64,000 bases of DNA from Prochilodus magdalenae (lineage: Eukaryota; Chordata; Actinopteri; Characiformes; Prochilodontidae), in assembly GCA_024036415.1 (NCBI GenBank), contig JAMWET010000668.1, forward strand, positions 1,327,501 to 1,391,500, in the 5' to 3' direction. Below, in pieces: positions 28,101-39,500 of the stretch (position 1 is its first letter; the number at the start of each line of letters is the position of its first letter). The notes beneath the pieces were generated by a model, which worked only from the letters and a program-made list of their open reading frames with translations, made no database searches and was not told the origin of the DNA. The position numbers were made by a program, and so were the translations under genes.

Positions 28101-31100
28101 GTAACAATTATAACAATATAATAACAATAATAATAATAATATTGTTGTTGTTAAAAATAATAATAACACAATTATTACATTTTTCATTCTATTCGAATGA
28201 ATATAATAATGAAATAAACAAAAATCCTAAATGGCTGCATTTTGTAATGCAGAGGTCTGTTTTATTAATCAAAGAACCATGCACTAAATATTATGTCTAT
28301 ATTACTAGACATTAAACAAAACTTGTGCATGTATGATTCTGAATCAGTGTAATGTTTCAGTGTAATGTTTCAATCATATGTTGTGATTCATGAAGACATT
28401 AGATGCACTAAAATGCAGTTAAAGCCCCACTTGCAATTAACAGACACAATCACTTCCCACGTTTGCGTCCGTGTTATGATTATACACGTATATGCTTATA
28501 TGTGACCATACCTGAAACAGCATGGTGCGGTTCTTGTCTGCATCTGAGGGCTGAACATTGTTGGGTGCACTGGCATGTCTTCTGCGTATAGGTCCCTTGG
28601 CTGCCTGCATTGACCTGCTCTGGATGGCACCAGCCAGACTGTTGCACCGGGTGCGGAACTCCTGCTGCTCCTCGAAGCCTGAATCCTCCAGGATACACTC
28701 AGGAAAAGCTCCACGCAGGCTGCCCACACTAACGCTGCCGCCTAGTTTCCCATTACCCACTCTGGCCTGCTCCTCAGCTCCTGCCTCCGCAGCCTCGTTA
28801 AGCGAGGCACTCAGTGGATCTTCCCCAACAATGAACTCCACGGGGGTCTCTGTGGAGCTGCGCTGGCCGTTTAAAAGATACAGCCGCTTCCGCTCCACCT
28901 CGTGCTGCCGAAATTGATCAATGCAGTCGTCAATAAGAGTGGCAGGGGCTTTTTTGTGGCTGACTGTCACTTTGCCGCAGTAAAGCACCTCAAACTTCTG
29001 GGAATTGTAAAAAGACTCCTCTCCATCTTGCTTGGGTCTGCTGTCCTCCTTAAGTGCAACTTTAGAGGCCTGTCTGATGCTGCTGATGACTTCAGGCACC
29101 TGTGGGCGAAAAACAAATAACAGCCTTGACCGACTGACTGATAAAAGCCAAACCTGACCATGGTTTGCAATAATAGCCCTGAATGGACGAGTTGAGACAC
29201 AGTGTGATCTCATGGTCATACTTGAAGTTACTAAGGATCAAGGACTCTTGCTGTACTCACTATACCAACCAGAAGCTGGGCTTGGATATATATCTGAATA
29301 TTTTTTGAATGTACCACAATAACAATAAGAGTAACAGATATTGGTGTGATAGTAAAACACTATCCAAAAACTTTAAAGGAAACTCATTCATGCTATTGAG
29401 AAAGATCCTAAAACAGGCCTACATCACATTTTAATCATCAGAATCATTTATTCTTTTGCTTTTGAGTGTGCACAGATTCTCTTCTTACTTAAAAGCAAAT
29501 CCTAAAAAAGAAGACACTGGTGAATGTCAGGATCTTCATGAGAACTGCATAATTGGGTTTAGAACATTATTTAACACACAGGCATAAAACTCAAGGTTTA
29601 GTATGAACATAATGCAATGCAGTATAAATAAATAAAGCTCAGATTAAATCACTTTATTTAGCATTCAACAAAAGAAACCTTGCATCACATCAGGAGAAGA
29701 ATATTTAATCAACGTCCTACAAGCAGCCATCTCCACTACCTGCACCCTTAAACTGATAATATTATAACATACCACTTTAAACACACACATTAAACTAAAC
29801 TCAAAAGGCTTTTTAAACATAGCAGTCTTAAAAGGCCCTTTGTCTCTAGGTTGCCCAATAGTGGAGCAGGCATGCAATATTCACATAAATCTGAGACCAG
29901 GCAGCCAAGACATTCCTGGGTGCCAAAGTCAGGTTTTCCCATTAAGAGCAGTATATCAAACAGAATCTCTCCACTGATGGCCTGTAAGGAGCTACCAAGT
30001 TCATCTGCTTTTCAAAGACTTTAAAAGTTCATATCACTTCACTCACGAAGTGAATGAAATTAAAGGCAACAAACTTAAACTGGACTTAAACCTCAACTTA
30101 AACAACGTTAAACTGATTTACATTAGCAGGACAACTCTTGCTGAGAGAAGACAAACAGCGCATGGGTGACAGAACTGGGCCATCAGCGAGGCTCAGAGGT
30201 GATATAAAAGGAGGGCTAGCAGCACCAAAGACACACCAGAATAGCTCTAAGAGTGGACACAGGGCCCTCAATTTACACCACTCATAAAAACATGTGTCAG
30301 TAGGGGTGGCCGGCACAACAATATTTATCAATATAGAGATAAATTACATCACATCCAGAAACAATGTGCCAGAACGCCGAACAACTGCATGTTTCATTAT
30401 AAAGAGCACATAATTAATACAGAACTGTGACTTTTTCAAGAACTGCTCTGCACTCATCACTTTAAAACAGGCTTAATGCTTGCACTACTGTTTATACAGG
30501 CCGTCATACATCTTAATTCTGCTAGTGCATGTCACTTTATTGTCCTTATTGTCTTCAGTGTCCTACTGTCTCATTATGTTTATATCAGGGCCCTTTTTTA
30601 TCGTGTGTCTTGCGTTCATCTATGTCATGTTTAGTGTTTATTACATTCATTATACTCCTGTTTTACCTGTAATCTAGTTATTGTTAAATGTTTAAGTGGT
30701 GCACCTTGACTCTAAGAGTAACTTAATTTCATGTCTATCATGCATGTCTTGTACATATTGAAGTATTGGCAATAAAACTTGACTTGACTAATTAGTTCTG
30801 TTTAATTGGATTTATTGCACTACAGCATGTGACTATGTACATAGTATATTTTAAAATGTCAACACCACATAAAAAAAGTATATTGTAATTCAAACCCTGT
30901 ATTAAGGAAAAGTCTTATTTTTACGATTGTGCATCTAACCCCTAAGTGCTATAGGGACATTTCACATACTAGCATTAATGCTATTAAGTAAGTCTGTATG
31001 GATTGCCTGGTACAGATTTTATGCCTATTATCATCATTATAATGAGGTCAGACAGACTAACATAATTTGAAATGGTTTCCATTATTTGATTAAGAAAATA

Positions 31101-33500
31101 TTCATGTACACCAGAGCCCACACTGTCCAAAATGGAACTTTCATTGCCTTTTTGAAATAAAAGAGTGTGATGTAGAATGTAAACACCGTTAAAGCTTTGA
31201 AATGTACTGTTTACTCCCCAATCTGTACAGCCCATAAAAGGAGACCAAGCTGCTGTGGTGATGACATTTACAAACACTGACTGAGCACTTTAATTATGAG
31301 TATTATTTGGTGGTGGATCATTCTCAGCACTGCAGTGGCACTGACATGGTGGTGCTGTGTTAGTGCGTGTTGTGCAGTTATGAGTGGATCATACACAGCA
31401 GTGGTGCTGGAGTGTTTAAAAACGAGACACACTTGCATATACAAAACACACACTAACACACCACCTTGTCACTGTAGTGCTGAGAATGATCCACCACCCA
31501 CATAGTTCCTGTTCTAGTACCTGTGGTCTTGCGGGGGTCCTGACCATTAAAGAACAGGGTAAAAAAGGGGACTAACAAAGTATTCAGCTAACCAAATGGA
31601 TCCCAGTCTGTAACTGTACATCTACAAAGTGCGATCTATGGTAAGTGGAGCTGGACAATGGGTGAACGTCACAATGTCACAACTAAACCTCCTGGAGAAA
31701 AAAAACTAATATAATAAAATACGTAGGGCATGAACAACCTCTTTAAATTTAGGCAAAGACGATTATTCATGTGATACTTATGCTTACACCAGGTACTGCA
31801 GTCCTAACAATCGATTTTTAACCCCTACAAATAAAAGCAAAATAAAGATTTTAACTTTTGTGTATCAAAAACGTTTTTGTGTCACGGTGAAAAAGCATGA
31901 ATCAGTACTGTGAGACATGTGTAATGTCCAGTAATGTCCAGACTTTGTTATTCCTGAATCAACCAAATCCTGTACTGTGGTGCTGAGTGCCCTTCAGTGA
32001 CTAGACCATGTTCATTAAATAGGTTTAAATGAGAGGCATTGATTTGAAAACTTTAATGACTACAGCAAATGTGTGATACATAAAAACAGCATACTGTGAT
32101 GGCGATTTGAGAACCTCCAAGTTCAAAAACACAAGGCTCCAGTTGACACCAAGGTCAAATGGATTACTTGTTCAAGGCAGCAATAGAGAGTAAACCAAAC
32201 ATAACTCCACGGTGTGCACACTCTCATATCAGTGCTGACGATAAGCTGCAATGGACTGCAGTTTAACAAATGAATTCGTGTTCAGCTGTATAGGTTAAAG
32301 GATCTCAGCTGCAGTGAGTAAACAGTCTATTATTGCTTCCAGTAGCATGACCTGGGGAACTATGGGAACGTTTACAAAGAAGGTTTGTCAGAATGGGGTC
32401 CTACAGCATGTCTTTCATATAGAATCATAATATTACTACTGATTCTTTTCCTCAATTATTTTGTGCATTTTGCTGAACAGGAAAAAAAGGAAGTTACACG
32501 CATGCATACGCTCACAGACAGATCTATAGAAGCAGTGGAAAAGATTATGCTGCGCCTCATACAAAAGCCTCCTTGAGGACAGGGTGAAAAACAAACACCG
32601 GCTGACATGGTACATCTCTCGATACATAGCTGACTTGTGAAAGCAAGCGAAAAGGGTGCGGCTCCCTGTTTTTTTAACTAACAGCTTGCATGTTTCAAGG
32701 AACATGTGGAGATTTCCAGCAAATCACTGACATTACAGCCCCCTGCAAAAAGACAACTATATCTAACCCTTCAGAATTATCAGCAAGAAACAGATTTAAC
32801 AGGCAATGTGTGTTAAATGGCCCATATCCTACATTCGTCCTGTATTTTATTTGTGCCCGAGATCTGCTTTTGATCGTTGTGTGTGTTTATGCACCAAAAA
32901 AAGGTTATTCATTTTCTTTATACTTTACAGTTAAACAGGCTTTTCTGGTAACTGTGCCTTTAAGACAGATCATATACAGTACAAATGACCTCTGTGTTGA
33001 CTGGCTGTCCTGTATTATGTCTCCAGGCTAAAAAGCTTCTTACAAAACATACATACATACATACATACATACATAGTATCACAAAAACAAGGAATTCCAA
33101 AAAAGTTGTGTTTGCAGTTTAGGTTGCATTTACAGACTGTTGGACTGGGAAGTGAACTATATTTAAAAATGTTAACAATTTTTATATACTACACCACATA
33201 CTATACACTATACTATGACCATTATATATGTTGTTATTGTGATCATTTATATCATATACGTACTCTTCATATCACCAGTACTTATAGATCGATGACAAAC
33301 TGCATGATTGATTAGAAAGAAAACTAAATTGGTCGTGTTTAACTGCATTTAGTATGCCAAATACAGTAATAAAGTCACTGTATTCACAGATTTTGACAGC
33401 AGTGTTTCTGTTATTTCACTAGACTGTGGCGGTCCAGTTTTGCTCTTTACACAGCGTTCTGCCCTGTTGGTTCAGCAAAGTCCCACTACACACACTCATG

Positions 33501-33533
<33 letters not shown>

Positions 33534-36500
33534 ACTTTATAAATAAAACTAAGTTTGTTAATCAAATAGCTACCATTACAGATGTAAAAACACTCACAAT
33601 AAAATTAAAGCACGATAAAAAAAATTTAAGATGAGTCCTCCTGTGCCGTTCAACAGCTTTAGCACTCCCCAGTTTCAGTTTCCATTTCCCAAAAAGCATT
33701 AGCTTGGATGCAAGCCACTCTAACAAAAACATGATTAGCTCTGCATCCTCACTGAGGTTATGTTAACATTAACCCAAAAAGGCAATGAGAGGGAATGATG
33801 GAGCTCATGTCTGTAGTATCTAAAGTTTTTCTAACATACCCCAAGTGAAGACACAATGCAGTTTTACAACGTTATTCTGAACTATGCCATTACTGCAATA
33901 ACACATAATAACACACAACTTTACACACTGCAATAACACACAACTTTACACACTGTAATAACACACAACTTTACACACTGCAATAACACACAACTTTACA
34001 CACTGTAATAACACACAACTTTAAAGCAAAAGTTAGGACACTGCCATGTTCGAATCTTGTCTGTGCTATCAGACAGCAGAATTGTGCCTTGATCCTGAGG
34101 TGGAAAAGACGAATGCTGCCGAACATTGCAGCCTTTTTTAATCTTTTAAAATATGATTATATCCTCTAATCAGAGCCACTGTGATACATGCGAGTTCTGG
34201 GATGTGATTCTTTCTTAAGGTCAAACCACATGACAAGATTTTCATGCACATGCTCTGACAACACTAACTATTTTCAGCCTCAGAGATGCAAGCTGGCTCT
34301 TTATGTAACATTAGGCTATTATTAATGTTAAGTAATGTGACCTTTGCGGTGTCATCACCATTCACACCCTACAATCAGATACAGATTTAGATAACAAAAC
34401 ATCTTTATACACCTAGCCTTTTAATCTTTGCTCTCAAAGTGCACAAATTTAATGCAAAATCTTCTTCCGTGGACCCCTGGAGACCCCCTTCTTGTAACAC
34501 TGAACAGTACATTTTCATGCAACACTACAAGTTTTCTTTTCTTCACCACAGCTGATCAGATGTTTGAAAAAGGAATATAGTAACATATTGTGAAATTCAG
34601 AGGAAGTTTTAGGTATTGTGCACCTCTAGCTCTGAAATAAAAAATTAGAGGAGATTCTCACGGTATGAACCATTTAACACCGATCTACATGACTCATTCG
34701 TGAATGACACATATCTAGGAGGTCAAGGTTCCTGTACCAGCAAATTGTTAAAAACCAGTGAAACAATATTTGGGCTCGCATTGCCTTCACAACATAAGAA
34801 CAGCTCTAAATCCCTAACTCTAGTTTAATCAACTACTTCAAACATCTGCACTGAGCCTAATGCCTAAAGGTGGCACAGGACTGTCGTTTGAGAATTGATC
34901 AGTTGAATTGGTCAGATTTAAATGTGCCACAACACTTTTCAAAAGAAATATATTTCACTATGGTTACCATTTAGTAGGCCTAATGTCTGGACTTTCCTGA
35001 TATTTGTGGACATTTGTGTCCTGTCACAGTGGTCTTTGACAAATCAGCATTACCTGCACAGCAATCACAGCAGAGGGCTGACACACAAAGCGTGGGCTAT
35101 AAGAAATGTGGCTGATGAATAAGTTAGAAATGAGTTAGTGCCACTTAAAGCAGATAATTGGTCTTTGACAACAGCATTTAACCATACAAGTCAACAATTT
35201 AGCCTTTCATTCCCTTATCTGCACATTAACAGTCACTGTTTGGAGAAAGCTTCAGACAGGGGGAAGCTTTAGACAGTGTTATTTTCATGTTGTGTTGTAG
35301 GATCCCTATTGTAGTCTGTGTCTCATGTTTCTTGGCTTAATGCAGGTTCCAACCACACTGTGGTCAGGCTGAAATCCATGCTAAGGGGTCATCATCCAGA
35401 CATGACTCAGGCTGGCACAAAGCCAAAAACGCAGGCTATTTTTACAGACACCAAGACAACAACCTTTATTCAAAAAGGCTGGATGAAGGCTGTGGTTCAT
35501 CCCAACAGTTATGAGATCATTTTAGAAGTGTCCAGGTAAAAACTACACTAAATGCACAGACTGTACAGATCCGAACACTATACAATGATCTCCCCAAAGG
35601 ACTTGTAGAAAGCTGCGAGCATACATTAAAGCGAAATATTAAATATTTCAAATATTTCTATATAACAGCAAATATTAAAACCTAATTTCTAGGGAAGTGT
35701 TGATGTGCACAGGTATTAGCAACTACTTAGACTAACTACTCTAGGTAAACTATGGCGGAGACATCATCCACATATATGAAGAAAACCAGTCCTCACTGAG
35801 GTGGTCCAGTTATCACTGGTGGCTCAAAAGCTCAGTTGAAGATGCAGACTGCTAAGTCCATTTCTGGCCTCATTTGTTTTCCCTCCATGTTACGTGCATC
35901 TTAATTACTCATTCATTCATTTGTACAAATACAGGAGTATGATAGCAGAATCAGAGTCAAGCTTAATTGGCAAAGCACATTCACATAAGCAAGGAATTTG
36001 TTTTTGGTTACAGTAGTTCACAGTGAACAGGGCCTGACAACATTTCAGTACAAACATTCCTATCTCTCTCTCTCACACACCCACACCCCATACCTAGCAG
36101 ACCTGTAAACCTTACATTGTGTGAAGTTGTATATTTATATTAAAGTGCTGAGTCAGGATATAGAGGTAGATTACCGTAATGCTTATAAAAGCATGTAAAT
36201 GCATGTTACAGTACGTTAATGTTATGCATGCAGTTCAATGCAAGCTCAATATGATTTTCAATTCTGAGGTCATAATATTGCCTGCACCCAGACACTTGTT
36301 GGCCCTACACAGTTTTTACACAGAAATTTTAACACGTTTCAAATGAATTTTTTTCCATACTTCTATAACTTAGTCATACCCTTAATAATTCACGATTAAA
36401 CCCTAAGGCCGTGTACACTCCAAACCGATGATAAGAATGTAAATCTAATGTAAAAATCTGCACTCCGGCACTCTCCAAAGGTTACAACTGATGACTGACG

Positions 36501-39500
36501 CACGTTAACGCACCTGAGCAAGAAGGAGCGAGCGGTAAAGAGAAAATGGTAATAAATTTGTAAAGCTGCAGCATACAAAGATAATAATACAGCGTCTCAG
36601 TGTACATTACAAACATCCAAGTTTAACATAAACCTACTGTGTGGTCATCTGTTAGGGCACAGAAGATCATGTTTACACATTAATCAGTGAAATAAATAAG
36701 CAATATATAAGACAACACAATCTGTCTAATTCATATACCATACAGTCCCTCCTCCTCCTCTTATCCCCTTTAACTTGGAGTTGGGGTCGTCCATTGCTCC
36801 ATACATTTCCTATATACTGCAAGGCATATAGCAATAGAGTTGCAATACTAGTCTACTGTCTGTCCTGTGCAGGCCTGTTTTTTTTTTTTTTCATACCATG
36901 TGCTGTGAGCTTCTGCACGTTCTGTATAACGACATAATGTCAAAACATGATTGAGTGTGCTAAAAAGTGCTCAAATGGCTCAGAGTCATTTTAAACAATC
37001 CTAAATGAATTAAGAAGAGGACGGATGGAATGCAGCTACAGGACCCAAACCCTTAAATATTTCCCAAGTCATGCACTGCTTTCTCCTTTTGGTAAGGCAA
37101 ATACTCTACTCACCGCAGGAAAATGTAGCCTTTAACTGAAGAGATGCTTATCTTTTGTTTAATCAGTTCGAGCTGCATAACTGAAGGCAAACAGAGCAAA
37201 ACATCTATCAGAAAAGCTTTCTGCTTTCCAACTAATAACTGTGCTATGAAGAACATTTTAGTAGAGAGATTTCTGCGCATTAATAACAATGAGCACTTTC
37301 AAACCGGTGTTAGGAGACATTCCCAGAATCCTGGGTTTTTGGAGAAGAGGGTAAGGACAAACTACCACAGCTTATAAAAGGCAAATGTTAGCACTACTGA
37401 ACCCTGTACAATAGATTCAACATCGTGTTCAGTAGTAGAGACCAGAAAGACAGGGATGTGGGTAAGGAGAAATTCCTCATGGTCCATCTGGCACGTGTTG
37501 CTATCCAGCCAGTTTTTCTTGCATAACAACGTGGCCGTGAGGTGCTCATGTTGCCTTTTGGAGCGCTGCGTGCACTAACGCCACGCTTCACTCCAGGAAC
37601 AGAACCTCACCCTTGCTCACATTCACAGACCAAATCACTTCAGTCAACATGCTCTCCATAAAGCCCTGCTCATGAGAATCACTCTATCATGCAATGCTTA
37701 CAACTAAAACTAGCATAAACACCTTCTGGATCAAACTTTATTTTTTATCTGCAGGGGCACCAGTAGTTCCCTGTTCAGTGCTCAAATCTAAATGAGAAGG
37801 TCACAACAGATACTCTGTGGACAGAGAGCCCATGTTACATATTTTTATTTATGATCTGCAATAAAAAAAAGAAACAAACACTTTTTGTTGAATTCAGGAA
37901 GTAAAGCTTGTAGGAGGAACATAAAGAGTCGTTACAAGCAGTGCTGTCCAATGAAAGCAGCTGGATTTAGATATTTGCATAAAGCCATAGTGTGTGGTTG
38001 GACTACAGGATTCCTGCCAAGTGTATTTTATATTCAACTGCACATTCACAGTACTATCACTCATGTCTTTAAAACAGCCAGACCAACCACAACAAAAGTA
38101 AATTTGCAGAACAGGAGCCATGCAAAAATCTAAAAGGTAAAGAAGAACAGGAGGGCAATTCACTTTGTGAAAATGATGTAGATCTGGTCATGCCTCCCAC
38201 ATGCAGATCCTGCACACTCGCACTACAGTTACACTACATTACACTCCCGAACAGAGTATCAAAAATCAATCCAGCTTCACACAGACGGCATGATATAACA
38301 AGCCACACTACAGCAGACCTATAATCAATTAGTCTGGATATGTATTCCAGCTCACCATGAGTGACATATTAAAATGAACAGGTTCAAAACGCATCACTTA
38401 AATTAATCCATACCATAAAGCCACCCAAGCTGCTTATTGTTTGGCACGTCTGGTAACCTGTAGGACATAGTTATGTTGATGACCTATGAATCACACATGA
38501 ACCATCTAATAATTTACCTCATGGCACCTGCCCATATTTGCATTTACACTGACAAACAGCTGATAGTCAGACAGTGAAGGTACATTTTATCTTTTCCCTG
38601 ATCTGACGTCTCTATCAGCCCTTCCTGAGTTGAGATGTGCAGGTTAGGGCGGAATAACAGTTAGGCTTGCAGGACGGACATGCATCAGAAGTCAGCTAGC
38701 TGGTTAATGTTGAACTCAAGCCCATTCAACAGAACAGCAGAAGAGGGAAGGGATGCTGCAATTGGACAATTCCGACTTTGGCCTTAAGTCATCCAGCTAT
38801 CCTACTTTACTATATAACCCAAAAACCAAGGTTTAAACCCACTGGTCTTTAAACAGGAACTCCACGTGTGCTTCAAAGCTTTCGGCATTATTACATTACT
38901 TACACGTACACACTGACATCTGGGGCGATTTGATATCAAACACTGGGTTCCAGAAAAACTTACCTCGCAATGCAAATCAGAACCATTCACAGCGGTGGTA
39001 ACAGGAACCAGAGATCTGAAGCACTGAACTCGATTACATAAGAAGGTTGCAAACATGCTGCCTGCTGCAGGACACTGTCATACAGACGTTTTAGGACAAG
39101 AGAACCCCGATACTTGTCACACCTTGACAATGTCATGTGTTTGCAGTTACATAAAGCCAGTCCTATAAAAAACTAGATGATCAGAAAAGTTGTTCTTTGG
39201 AATAATGGCGCTGTAGCTAAAGCCGGAAAGACTGAGCGATTTACAGTATTAGTTCAATGAGATATTTAGATTGCAATCAGAGGGAGAAAACATTTGATGC
39301 TGTAACACAAACGGCAGCCTGCAAGTAAAATGATTTAGTCTATTTCAACAAGAAATATTTTGCTTGGCTTGTAGAACATGCCTTAATGGTGTGGGGCCAT
39401 TTGTTTACTATTTTAAGGCCTTTATGCCTCAACAGTTAGAGGTTCTTCTGAAAGCTACTCACTGCAGAGAAGCAGTGCATGTGTGTATGTGTTTACTGGT

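Noticed and set aside
33906..34024. CRISPR-like direct repeats
   Set aside because: Units are contiguous with no spacers, in a vertebrate intron; it is a minisatellite.
35318..35539. 73-codon open frame in tbc1d4 intron 1
   Set aside because: No recognisable motif or splice context; likely chance or an unidentified repeat.
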